Of a stretch of 64,000 bases of DNA, positions 46,996-54,945 are shown piece by piece. Below the pieces are notes generated by a model that had not been told where the DNA came from, ran no database searches, and was given only the letters and a program-made list of their open reading frames with translations. Every line of letters begins with the position of its first letter. Positions within the stretch are counted from its first letter, which is position 1. Source of the DNA: Pseudomonas sp. 5P_3.1_Bac2 (GTDB lineage Bacteria; Pseudomonadota; Gammaproteobacteria; Pseudomonadales; Pseudomonadaceae); the NCBI RefSeq assembly GCF_025465995.1, contig NZ_JANLNY010000023.1, positions 310,001 through 374,000 on the forward strand, written 5' to 3'. The position numbers and the translations under genes are program-made.

Positions 46996-47783
46996 GTTCC
47001 TACAGCGCGCCCTACGCTTGGCGCTTGCTCACTACGGGGCTGTCGTTTGCCTTATTCGGGCTAGGTGGCGTGGTGCTGCGCCTGCTGGTGTTTCCCTTGC
47101 TGGCCTTGTTGCCCGGTAGCGCCAGCCAGCGGCGCAGCCGCGCACGCGCCGTGGTCAGCCTGACCTTCTACTGGTTTGTGCGCTTTATGTACCGCAGTGG
47201 CGTGCTGACCTATGAGGTCGAAGGCGTCGAGCGCCTGGGCCAGCCAGGGCAGATGGTGATTGCCAACCATCCTTCGCTCATCGACGTGGTGGTGCTGATC
47301 GCCTTTATCCGCGATGCCAACTGCGTGGTGAAGCAAAGCCTGTGGCACAACCCCTTCACCCGTGGCCCGATTCGCTCCGCGCAGTACATCAGCAACAGCG
47401 GCAGCATGGACATGCTCGAAGAGGCCGCCGACGCCCTGCGCGAAGGCCAGACCCTGGTGATCTTCCCCGAAGGCACCCGCACCACGCCGGGCAGCTTCCC
47501 GGAGTTCCATCGCGGCGCGGCGGCCATCGCTCTACGCGGGGCGCGCATCGTCACACCGGTGAGCATCAGCGTCACGCCCACCACCCTGACCAAAGCGGAG
47601 CCTTGGTACAGCATTCCGTCGCGCCGGTTTCACTTCCGCCTGCAGGTCGGCGAGGATATCCACCCCCAACAATTTCAAGCGCAGGGCCCGGCTCCCGTGG
47701 CTTCGCGTAAACTCAACCAATGTCTGCATCAGCATTTTATTAAGGAGCTCGCTTTAGATGAGCACTCTCGAACTCGACATTAA
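46980..47783 (+). CDS. 1-acyl-glycerol-3-phosphate-type acyltransferase (APE cluster, ApeD-like)
   Basis: 267 aa from the ATG at 46980; an in-frame GTG at 46968 is possible. A membrane segment (TTGLSFALFGLGGVVLRLLVFPLLALL) precedes a PlsC-type domain in which the catalytic HxxxxD motif appears as NHPSLIDVVVLI, plus FPEGTRTTPGSFPEFHRGAAAIAL. It overlaps the chain-length factor gene by 16 nt and the first carrier protein gene by 26 nt. In aryl polyene lipids such enzymes are thought to help attach the polyene acyl chain to its lipid anchor. Confidence 0.87.
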   Translation: MRQGLSSYSAPYAWRLLTTGLSFALFGLGGVVLRLLVFPLLALLPGSASQRRSRARAVVSLTFYWFVRFMYRSGVLTYEVEGVERLGQPGQMVIANHPSLIDVVVLIAFIRDANCVVKQSLWHNPFTRGPIRSAQYISNSGSMDMLEEAADALREGQTLVIFPEGTRTTPGSFPEFHRGAAAIALRGARIVTPVSISVTPTTLTKAEPWYSIPSRRFHFRLQVGEDIHPQQFQAQGPAPVASRKLNQCLHQHFIKELALDEHSRTRH

Positions 47784-48018
47784 AAATCTAATAATCGAAT
47801 CCCTTGGCCTCGAAGACATGAGTGCTGAAGACATTGCCAGTGACCTCACCCTCTTTGGCGAAGGCCTGGGCCTCGACTCCGTCGATGCTCTAGAGCTGGG
47901 CCTCGCCATCCAAAAACGTTTCGCCATCAAGATTGACGCTGAAGCCAAAGACACCCGCAAGCACTTTGCCAATGTGGCTAGCCTGGCGGCATTTGTCTCA
48001 TCGCAGCAAACCGCCTGA
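47758..48018 (+). CDS. Acyl carrier protein 1 (APE cluster)
   Basis: 86 aa, ATG at 47758 inside the end of the acyltransferase gene with AAGGAG 10 nt upstream. The phosphopantetheine site is GLGLDSVDALELGLAI (Ser in DSV). One of two carrier proteins that hold the growing chain (ApeE/ApeF pair in described clusters). Confidence 0.9.
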   Translation: MSTLELDIKNLIIESLGLEDMSAEDIASDLTLFGEGLGLDSVDALELGLAIQKRFAIKIDAEAKDTRKHFANVASLAAFVSSQQTA

Positions 48019-48028
48019 GGAAGCCCGG

Positions 48029-48289
48029 ATGCAAACTCGCGAAGAAATTTTCCACACCCTGCGTGACGCCTTGGTGGAGCTGTTCGAGCTGGACCCCGAG
48101 CGCATCACCCCCGAAGCCAACCTGTATCAAGATCTGGAGATCGACAGCATCGACGCCGTCGACCTGATCGACCATATCAAACGGCAAACCGGGAAGAAGC
48201 TCGCCGCCGAAGAGTTCAAGGCGGTGCGCACCGTAGGTGACGTGGTCGAGGCCGTGCTGCAGCTGGTCAACAACCCAGCCCACGAATAA
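48029..48289 (+). CDS. Acyl carrier protein 2 (APE cluster)
   Basis: 86 aa from the ATG at 48029 (an upstream in-frame extension runs into the first carrier gene and is rejected). The phosphopantetheine site is DLEIDSIDAVDLIDHI, close to classical AcpP. It shares the TAATG stop-start overlap with the next gene. Confidence 0.9.
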   Translation: MQTREEIFHTLRDALVELFELDPERITPEANLYQDLEIDSIDAVDLIDHIKRQTGKKLAAEEFKAVRTVGDVVEAVLQLVNNPAHE

Positions 48290-48834
48290 TGGGCCGCCTG
48301 TTTGGCCTGCTGCTGTTTATCGCCGCACTGCTGTACCCCTTTGCCGTGTACTACGGCATGGAACACTGCTCACCCCAGGTGTTTGCCCTGGCGCTGGGCG
48401 TGCTATGGCTGGCACGAGGCCTGAGCCAACGCGATAAACCGGGCAACACGTGGACCACCCTGCTCGCCCTGGGCTTTTGCCTGCTGCTGGGGCTGGCGGG
48501 GGAACCGCATTTACTGCGCTGGTATCCGGTGTTGCTCAATGGCTTTTTGTTCGCGCTGTTTAGCCACAGCCTGAAGTTCGGCCCACCGTTGATCGAACGC
48601 CTAGCGCGGCTGCGCGAGCCTAATCTGCCGCCGGTTGCAATTAAGCATACGCGGCGGGTGACCCAGGTTTGGATGGGATTTTTCTTATTCAACGGCTTAG
48701 TGGTGGTGGCCCTTAACCTCTGGGCGCCGCTGAGCTGGTGGACGCTCTACACCGGCCTGATTGCCTACGGCCTGATGGGCCTACTGTTTGTCGGTGAGTG
48801 GCTGGTCCGCCAGCACGTAAGGAGACATGAATGA
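48289..48834 (+). CDS. Inner-membrane protein of aryl polyene cluster (COG4648 type)
   Basis: 181 aa with about five hydrophobic segments (GLLLFIAALLYPFAVYYG, VFALALGVLWLARGL, LALGFCLLLGLAG, GFFLFNGLVVVALNLWA, LIAYGLMGLLFVGEW). Proteins of this type occur in aryl polyene clusters between the carrier proteins and the AMP ligase; function unknown. Stop-start overlaps on both sides (TAATG and ATGA). Confidence 0.82.
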   Translation: MGRLFGLLLFIAALLYPFAVYYGMEHCSPQVFALALGVLWLARGLSQRDKPGNTWTTLLALGFCLLLGLAGEPHLLRWYPVLLNGFLFALFSHSLKFGPPLIERLARLREPNLPPVAIKHTRRVTQVWMGFFLFNGLVVVALNLWAPLSWWTLYTGLIAYGLMGLLFVGEWLVRQHVRRHE

Positions 48835-50528
48835 CCTGGCTAACCCTCGAGCAACTGCTTGTCGAAGCCCATCCGCAGCGCCCCATCACGCCGACTATGG
48901 ATCAGCCGACGCTGCGCCGGCACGCCTTGCAACTGGCCGCGTGCTTGCAGCAACGCGGCATCCGCAACGTGGCGCTGTATCTGGACGATGCCGGCGAGCT
49001 GGCCATTGCCCTGCTGGCCGCCTGGCGCGCGGGTGTCAGCGTGGTGCTGCCGGCTGACGCCCAGGCACAGACTCGCCAGCGCCTGGCGCAGCACTGTGAC
49101 CTGTGGCTGGACAACCTCGATAGCCTGCTCAGCGCCGATGGCCCGGCCCTGCCCGCAGCCGCGCTAGAGTTGCCGCATTGCCAACTGACCCTGAGCACCT
49201 CGGGCTCCACGGGCGAGGCCAAGCTGATCCAGAAAAACCTGCGCCAACTGAGCAATGAAGTCGAGGCGCTGGAGCAACTGTGGGGTGCGCAACTGCAAGG
49301 TGCGACCCTCTTCGGCAGCGTCGCCACGCAACATATCTACGGCCTGTTATTCCGCGTGCTGTGGCCGTTGTGTGCCGGGCGAATGCTGTGGCCACGGGCG
49401 CTGCCTTTCCCGGAAGACTTACAACGGGAAAGCCTGGCCCATAGCCGCACGCTTAATGCCGATGGCAGCCCAGCGCGCTTTGCCTGGGTGACCAGCCCGG
49501 CCCTGCTTAAGCGCATGGGCGATAACCTCGATTGGCCAGCGCTGCGCCAAGTGGCGCAAGTGTTCTCCTCCGGCGGTGCGCTGCCAGCCGACACGGCCAG
49601 CACCCTGCATCAGCTGCTCGGCCAGTGGCCCAGCGAAATCTATGGCAGCTCGGAAACCGGCGGCATCGCCTGGCGCCAAGGTGGCGAACAGTGGACGCCC
49701 TTTGCCGGCGTCGCCCTGGGCCAGGACGAGCACGGCGCGCTCAATCTGACCTCGCCCTACCTGCCCGAAGGCCAGCGCGAACAAACCGCCGATGCCGTGA
49801 GTATCGGCGCCGATGGCCGCTTTGTGCTGCGCGGGCGGCTGGACCGGATCATCAAGCTGGAAGAAAAACGCATCTCCCTGCCCATGCTGGAGCAGGCGCT
49901 GAGCAGCCATGAGTGGCTCAGCGACGCCCGCTTAGGCGTGATTCAAGAGGGCCGCGCCTACCTCGGTGCACTGGTCAGCTTGAGCCCCGCCGGCGTACAT
50001 GCCCTGCGTAACCAAGGGCGGCGTGCGGTCACTGAGGCCCTGCGCAGCCACCTCGCGCATCACTGCGAGGCCATCGCCCTGCCGCGCCGTTGGCGCCTGC
50101 TCGCGCAACTGCCCTATAACAGCCAAGGCAAGCTGCCGCAGAGCCTGGTTGAGCAACTGCTGAACGCGCCCCGGCCCACACAGGTCGAGCCGAGCGCGGT
50201 GCAGGAGCAAGACGGCGAGTGGCAATTGCAGCTGGAGATTCCCCTGGACCTGGCCCATTTCAGCGGCCACTTCCCGCAAACGCCAGTGCTGCCCGGGGTG
50301 GTGCAAGTCGATTGGGCCCAGCAACTGGCCCGGCAACTGATGCCTGAACTGCCACCGCGTTTTGTCGGCATGGAAGTGCTGAAGTTTCAGCAACTGGTGC
50401 GCCCCGGTGATCGCGTGCAACTGAGCCTGCGTTTCGACAGCGAGCGCGGCAAACTCTACTTTGCCTTGCGCAATGGCGAGGCGCCCTGCTCCTCGGGCCG
50501 CATCCTCCTCGGAGGCGCCCGTGCATAA
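48831..50528 (+). CDS. Fused AMP ligase and hotdog dehydratase-like protein (ApeH-ApeI type)
   Basis: 565 aa. The first ~440 residues form an adenylate-forming ligase: LSTSGSTGEAKLI (about 122-134), YGSSETGGI and RGRLDRIIKLEEKRI, expected to activate the aryl starter and load it on a carrier protein. After a short linker, residues ~465-560 form a FabA/FabZ-like hotdog domain (LDLAHFSGHFPQTPVLPGVVQVDWAQQLA) like the cluster's 3-hydroxyacyl dehydratase. In described E. coli-type clusters these are two separate genes. Catalytic Glu of the dehydratase helix appears as Asp (VDWAQQ). Confidence 0.87.
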   Translation: MTWLTLEQLLVEAHPQRPITPTMDQPTLRRHALQLAACLQQRGIRNVALYLDDAGELAIALLAAWRAGVSVVLPADAQAQTRQRLAQHCDLWLDNLDSLLSADGPALPAAALELPHCQLTLSTSGSTGEAKLIQKNLRQLSNEVEALEQLWGAQLQGATLFGSVATQHIYGLLFRVLWPLCAGRMLWPRALPFPEDLQRESLAHSRTLNADGSPARFAWVTSPALLKRMGDNLDWPALRQVAQVFSSGGALPADTASTLHQLLGQWPSEIYGSSETGGIAWRQGGEQWTPFAGVALGQDEHGALNLTSPYLPEGQREQTADAVSIGADGRFVLRGRLDRIIKLEEKRISLPMLEQALSSHEWLSDARLGVIQEGRAYLGALVSLSPAGVHALRNQGRRAVTEALRSHLAHHCEAIALPRRWRLLAQLPYNSQGKLPQSLVEQLLNAPRPTQVEPSAVQEQDGEWQLQLEIPLDLAHFSGHFPQTPVLPGVVQVDWAQQLARQLMPELPPRFVGMEVLKFQQLVRPGDRVQLSLRFDSERGKLYFALRNGEAPCSSGRILLGGARA

Positions 50529-51255
50529 GCCCTGCGCGGTAATTCCGGTGTACAACCACGGGCAGACCCTGCCGGCGGTAGTTGCGGCCGTGCACCAGCA
50601 AGGCCTGCCTTGCGTGCTGGTGGACGATGCCAGCAACGCCGAATGCGCGGCGGTAATGACGCAGCTTGCCAATCAGGTGGACACCTTCTTGGTGCGCCTG
50701 GCCGTTAACCAAGGCAAGGGCGGAGCGGTGATGGCCGGCCTGCGTGAGGCCGCGCGTTTAGGCTTTAGCCACGCCCTGCAAGTGGACGCCGATGGCCAAC
50801 ACGAGCTGGCCGATGTCGCACCGTTCTTGGCCGCCTCGCAAGCCCAGCCGCAGGCGCTGATTTGCGGCTACCCCCAATACGATGCCAGCGTGCCCAAGGG
50901 CCGTTTATATGGCCGTTATCTGACCCATGTGTGGGTGTGGATCAACAGCCTGTCGCTGGCCATCCGCGACTCCATGTGCGGCTTTCGCGTCTATCCACTG
51001 CCCAGCACTTTAGCCCTGATCAACAGCCACCGGCTCGGTACGCGGATGGACTTCGACCCGGAGATTCTGGTGCGTCTGGCTTGGCGTAATCAGCCCATGC
51101 ACTGGCTGCCGACCCGCGTGCATTACCCGGCCGACGGGCTCTCACATTTTCGTTTGTGGCAGGACAACGCGCTGATTTCCAAGATGCACGCCAAGCTGTT
51201 CTTCGGCATGTTGTGGCGCGCGCCGGCGATCCTCTGGCGCAGGTGGCGCGGATGA
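50521..51255 (+). CDS. Family 2 glycosyltransferase (APE cluster)
   Basis: 244 aa from the GTG at 50521, which has GGAGG about 6 nt upstream and an 8-nt overlap with the ligase gene; a longer frame is not needed. GT-A fold: AVIPVYNHGQTLPAVVAAVHQQ, VLVDDASN, LQVDADGQHELADV (DxD-like) and DSMCGFRVYPL. In other clusters the same two domains (glycosyltransferase and acyltransferase) occur fused; here the acyltransferase is the next gene, joined by ATGA. Confidence 0.86.
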   Translation: MHKPCAVIPVYNHGQTLPAVVAAVHQQGLPCVLVDDASNAECAAVMTQLANQVDTFLVRLAVNQGKGGAVMAGLREAARLGFSHALQVDADGQHELADVAPFLAASQAQPQALICGYPQYDASVPKGRLYGRYLTHVWVWINSLSLAIRDSMCGFRVYPLPSTLALINSHRLGTRMDFDPEILVRLAWRNQPMHWLPTRVHYPADGLSHFRLWQDNALISKMHAKLFFGMLWRAPAILWRRWRG

Positions 51256-52187
51256 AAAAGCAGCACTGGGCGCAACAGCGCGAGCGCGGCAGCTACTGGC
51301 TGATGCGCCTGACCATGGGCCTCAATCGCCTGCTTGGGCGGCGTCTGCTCAGCCCCTTGCTGTATCTGATCGTGCTGTATTTCTTTGTCTTTGGCGGCAA
51401 GGCGCGCAAGAGCATCTGGGAGTACCAGCAGCACCTCGCCCAGTGGAGTGGGCGCGATGATTTACGCCCCAGCCGGCGCCGGGTGTTCCGCCAATTTATG
51501 AGCTTTGCCGACAGCCTGCTGGATAAGCTCGATGTCTGGAACGGCAAGATGAGCCTGACGCGCATGAGCCTGGATGACCCCGCGCATCTGTGCCGCACGC
51601 TCTACCAAGAAGGTCGTGGACAGATCCTGGTGGCCGCCCATTTGGGCAACTTGGAAGTGTGCCGGGCCCTGGCCGAAGTCGGCGAGCAAGTGACGATTAA
51701 TGTGCTGGTTCACACCAAACATGCCGAGCAGTTCAATCGCCTGCTCGGTGAGGCCGGCGCCACCCACCTGCGTCTGATCCAGGTCAGCGAGCTGGACGCT
51801 GCGGTCATGCTGCAATTGTCCGAACGCCTTGCCTGTGGCGAGTGGCTGGCAATTGCCGGCGACCGCGTGCCGCTCAAAGAGGGGCGCCGCGCGCGGGTCA
51901 ATTTCCTCGGCCAGCCGGCGGACTTTCCGCAAGGTCCGTGGCTACTGGCGGGCTTGCTGCAGTGCCCGGTCAATCTGATTTATTGCCTAAAAACTGATTC
52001 GCGATACCAGGTGTTTATCGAGGCGTTTGCCGAGCGCCTGCAGTGGAAACGTAGTGAGCGTGAGCAGGTGATCCAACTCTGTGCCCAGCGTTATGCCGAT
52101 AGCCTCGCGCAGCGCTGCCTGAGCGCGCCGTTGCAGTGGTTCAACTTCTACCCGTTTTGGAATAAAGATGACAACAAAGCAGCCTGA
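51252..52187 (+). CDS. LpxL/HtrB-like lysophospholipid acyltransferase (APE cluster)
   Basis: 311 aa from the ATG at 51252, overlapping the glycosyltransferase stop (ATGA). A membrane segment (LLSPLLYLIVLYFFVFGG) precedes the LpxL-type domain. The HxxxxD/E motif is seen in ILVAAHLGNLEVCRALAE, followed by IAGDRVPLKEGRRARVNFLGQPADFPQGPWLLAGLL. It probably acylates the glycolipid part of the aryl polyene. Confidence 0.86.
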   Translation: MKKQHWAQQRERGSYWLMRLTMGLNRLLGRRLLSPLLYLIVLYFFVFGGKARKSIWEYQQHLAQWSGRDDLRPSRRRVFRQFMSFADSLLDKLDVWNGKMSLTRMSLDDPAHLCRTLYQEGRGQILVAAHLGNLEVCRALAEVGEQVTINVLVHTKHAEQFNRLLGEAGATHLRLIQVSELDAAVMLQLSERLACGEWLAIAGDRVPLKEGRRARVNFLGQPADFPQGPWLLAGLLQCPVNLIYCLKTDSRYQVFIEAFAERLQWKRSEREQVIQLCAQRYADSLAQRCLSAPLQWFNFYPFWNKDDNKAA

Positions 52188-53709
52188 TCCGGTTTTGTTT
52201 GGCGAACGCCCCTTAAGCATCGAGCAGGTGGTGGCCGTCGCCCAGCGCAGCGCGCCGACCCAGTTGCAGAGCGACGCCGCCTACCGCGAAAAAATCGCCA
52301 AGGGCGCGCGCTTCCTCGACAGTTTGCTGGATCGCGAAGGCGAGGTGTACGGCATCACCACCGGCTATGGTGACTCCTGCATCGTCGCCGTGCCGCTCAA
52401 TCAGGTCGAAGCGCTGCCGCGTCATCTGTACACCTTCCACGGCTGTGGCCTGGGCAAATTACTCGATGCAGCGAGCGCCCGGGCGGTACTCGCGGTGCGT
52501 TTGCAAACCCTCTGCCACGGCGTCTCCGGGGTACGGGTGGAACTGCTGGAACGCCTGCAAGCCTTCCTCGCCCACGACATCCTGCCGCTGATTCCTGAAG
52601 AAGGCTCGGTCGGCGCCAGCGGGGATCTGACCCCGCTGTCGTATGTCGCCGCCACCCTAAGCGGTGAGCGAGAGGTGCTGTATCAAGGCGAGCGCCGCAG
52701 CGCTGCTGAGGTCCACGCCGAGCTGGGCTGGACGCCACTGACCCTGCGCCCCAAAGAAGCCCTGGCGATCATGAACGGCACCGCCGTGATGACCGCCCTG
52801 GCCTGTCAGGCTTATTCGCGCGCCGACTATCTGCTCAAGCTGGCCACGCGTATCACCGCGCTCAACGTGGTAGCGCTGGAAGGCAATCCGGAGCATTTCG
52901 ACGAGCGCCTGTTCGCCGCCAAACCCCACCCCGGTCAGACCCAAGTCGCCGCCTGGCTGCGTGAGGACTTGGCGATCAACGCGCCGACCGCGCCGCTGCA
53001 TCGCCTGCAGGATCGCTACTCGCTGCGCTGCGCCCCCCACGTGCTCGGCGTGCTGGCCGACAGTCTGGGGCTGCTGCGCCAGTTCATCGAAATTGAACTC
53101 AACAGTGCCAACGACAACCCACTGATCGACGCCGAAGCCGAACGGGTGCTGCATGGCGGGCACTTCTACGGCGGCCATATCGCCTTCGCCATGGACAGCC
53201 TGAAAAACCTGGTCGGTAACGTCGCCGATCTGCTGGATCGGCAGCTCGCCCTGCTGGTGGACGTGCGCTACAACCACGGCCTGCCCAGCAACCTGTCCGG
53301 CGCGCCAGCCGCAACCGCGATGATCAACCACGGCTTTAAGGCCGTGCAGATCGGCGCCAGCGCCTGGACTGCCGAAGCCCTGAAAAACACCATGCCGGCC
53401 AGCGTGTTCTCGCGCTCCACCGAGTGTCACAACCAAGACAAAGTCAGCATGGGCACCATCGCCGCCCGCGACGCCCTGCGTAGCCTGGAGCTGACCGAGC
53501 AGGTCGCCGCCGCCACCCTGCTGGCCGCCAACCAAGGCGTGTGGTTGCGCCAGCGCGCCGGTAAAGACGATATCCCCGCGCCGCTGGCGGCCATGCGAGA
53601 ACAACTGGCCAGCGAGTTTGCCCCGGTGATTGAAGACCGCGGGCTGGAAGCCGAGCTGCGCCACTGCTTGGTGCGTATCCGCGAACAACACTGGAGTCTC
53701 TATGCGTAG
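52168..53709 (+). CDS. Aromatic amino acid ammonia-lyase (HAL/TAL/PAL family)
   Basis: 513 aa, overlapping the acyltransferase end by 20 nt. The MIO cofactor triad Ala-Ser-Gly is at 150-152 (EEGSVGASGDLTPLSYVA), the catalytic Tyr in YGITTGYG (61-67), and conserved RYSLRCAPHVLG, NSANDNPLID and HNQDKVSMG follow. It deaminates an aromatic amino acid to an aryl acrylate, the likely polyene starter. The substrate-selectivity pair at 90-91 reads Phe-His, neither the SH of HAL nor the HL of TAL. Confidence 0.92.
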   Translation: MTTKQPDPVLFGERPLSIEQVVAVAQRSAPTQLQSDAAYREKIAKGARFLDSLLDREGEVYGITTGYGDSCIVAVPLNQVEALPRHLYTFHGCGLGKLLDAASARAVLAVRLQTLCHGVSGVRVELLERLQAFLAHDILPLIPEEGSVGASGDLTPLSYVAATLSGEREVLYQGERRSAAEVHAELGWTPLTLRPKEALAIMNGTAVMTALACQAYSRADYLLKLATRITALNVVALEGNPEHFDERLFAAKPHPGQTQVAAWLREDLAINAPTAPLHRLQDRYSLRCAPHVLGVLADSLGLLRQFIEIELNSANDNPLIDAEAERVLHGGHFYGGHIAFAMDSLKNLVGNVADLLDRQLALLVDVRYNHGLPSNLSGAPAATAMINHGFKAVQIGASAWTAEALKNTMPASVFSRSTECHNQDKVSMGTIAARDALRSLELTEQVAAATLLAANQGVWLRQRAGKDDIPAPLAAMREQLASEFAPVIEDRGLEAELRHCLVRIREQHWSLYA

Positions 53710-54127
53710 CCAAGGCGTGGTGCAAGCGCAGATCGAACTGCAGGTGCCGTTCTTCGATGTCGACAGCATGGAGGTGGTCTGGCACGGCCACTACGTCAAA
53801 TACTTCGAGCAGGCGCGCTGTGCCCTGCTCGATAAAATCGGCCACGGCTACGCGCAAATGCGCGACGCCGGTTACGCCTGGCCGGTGATTGATCTGCAAG
53901 TGCGCTATATGCGCGGCGCGGTGTTTGGCCAGCAAATTAGCGTGCGCGCCGATTTGGTCGAGTGGGAGAACCGCCTGAAGATCAACTACCTGATCCGCGA
54001 TGCCGCCACCGGTGAACGCATGACCCGTGGCAGCAGCGTGCAGGTAGCGGTGGAGATCGCCAGCCGCGAGATGCAGTTTGTCTCGCCCAAGGTGTTCACC
54101 GACGCCGTAGCCAAGGTGCTGGCATGA
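53702..54127 (+). CDS. 4-hydroxybenzoyl-CoA-type thioesterase (ApeK-like)
   Basis: 141 aa from the ATG at 53702, 8 nt inside the lyase gene. The hotdog-fold signature FFDVDSMEVVWHGHYVKYFEQARCALLDK holds the catalytic Asp of this class (FDVDSMEVVWHGHY). It should release aryl-polyene or intermediate from a carrier protein, or edit misloaded carriers. Its stop overlaps the next start (ATGA). Confidence 0.88.
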   Translation: MRSQGVVQAQIELQVPFFDVDSMEVVWHGHYVKYFEQARCALLDKIGHGYAQMRDAGYAWPVIDLQVRYMRGAVFGQQISVRADLVEWENRLKINYLIRDAATGERMTRGSSVQVAVEIASREMQFVSPKVFTDAVAKVLA

Positions 54128-54945
54128 AACTCTGGCGCTGGGCCGCGCACTGGCTAACCAGCAGCCGTGGCCAGCCCCGTAGCATGGGTGTAACCCATCA
54201 CTGTGCGGTCAGTCTGAAACCCCTTCGTACCGCTGCTATGGGCGCGTCCGATGACATCTGCGCACGGGCCCAAAAACCGCAGCCGCGCAGGATGGGGGCA
54301 AGCCATCACTGCGCGGTCATGGGCACGCCCCGCCAAACTCGTGGCCAATGCATATTGCCCCTAAGCCTGCTGCTCAGCGCCCTCTTGTTCTGCGCCCAGG
54401 CCCAAGCCTTTGACTTGGACCAACTTAGCGCTCAGCTCAGCCAGCCGACGGTGATTCGCGGCCCGCTGATTCAAGAGAAGCACCTGCGCGCCCTGCCCAA
54501 ACCACTGAGCAGCCGTGGCCAGTTTGTATTGAGTGCGGAGCACGGCCTGCTCTGGCAGCTGCGCAGCCCGCTCGCGCAGGACTACCGCATCGACCGCAAC
54601 GGCATCTTCAAACGTGTGGCCAACGGCTGGCAGCAACAGCCGGGACAAGATATCGCCGCCCAACAGAGCCGCTTGTTTCTCGCCGTGCTCAAAGGCGATC
54701 ACACAGGCTTAGCGCAAGACTTTGACCTAAAGCTCAGCGGCAACGCCAGCCAGTGGCAATTGCAGCTGACGCCTAAATCACTGCTGCTCAAACAAATCTT
54801 TAACGGCATTGGCATCTCCGGTGGCGCCCTGGTCGAGCAGATCGAACTGGACGAAACCCAGGGGGATCGCACCGTCCTGCGCCTGCCGGCCAACCAAATC
54901 GGCGATAGCCTCAGCGCACAGGAGCAAAGCGACTTTGCCCAGTGA
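54124..54945 (+). CDS. LolA-like outer-membrane lipoprotein carrier protein with repeat-derived N-terminal extension
   Basis: 273 aa from the coupled ATG at 54124. LolA-type features lie after about residue 95: a hydrophobic signal (LPLSLLLSALLFCAQAQA) and FDLDQLSAQL...GPLIQEKHLRALPKPLSSRGQFVLSAEHGLLWQLRSPL. The first ~65 residues are encoded by a repetitive insert (two THHCAV/SHHCAV units). An in-frame ATG at 54319 gives a 208-aa protein with a normal signal peptide (MGTPRQTRGQCILPLSLLL...), which is likely the working start although its ribosome site is poor. Probable role: moving the polyene lipid across the periplasm with the MMPL transporter. Confidence 0.8.
   Translation: MKLWRWAAHWLTSSRGQPRSMGVTHHCAVSLKPLRTAAMGASDDICARAQKPQPRRMGASHHCAVMGTPRQTRGQCILPLSLLLSALLFCAQAQAFDLDQLSAQLSQPTVIRGPLIQEKHLRALPKPLSSRGQFVLSAEHGLLWQLRSPLAQDYRIDRNGIFKRVANGWQQQPGQDIAAQQSRLFLAVLKGDHTGLAQDFDLKLSGNASQWQLQLTPKSLLLKQIFNGIGISGGALVEQIELDETQGDRTVLRLPANQIGDSLSAQEQSDFAQ
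54177..54322. repeat. REP-like pair inside the lolA-like gene
   Basis: Two related units at 54177-54215 and 54285-54322 share the pattern GTAGCATGGG/GCAGGATGGG, an inverted ATGGGT...ACCCAT or ATGG...CCAT, then CATCACTG(T/C)GCGGTCA. The first has a perfect 6-bp arm palindrome (54184-54198). The whole block keeps the reading frame open and sits between the native start and the signal peptide. Confidence 0.7.
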
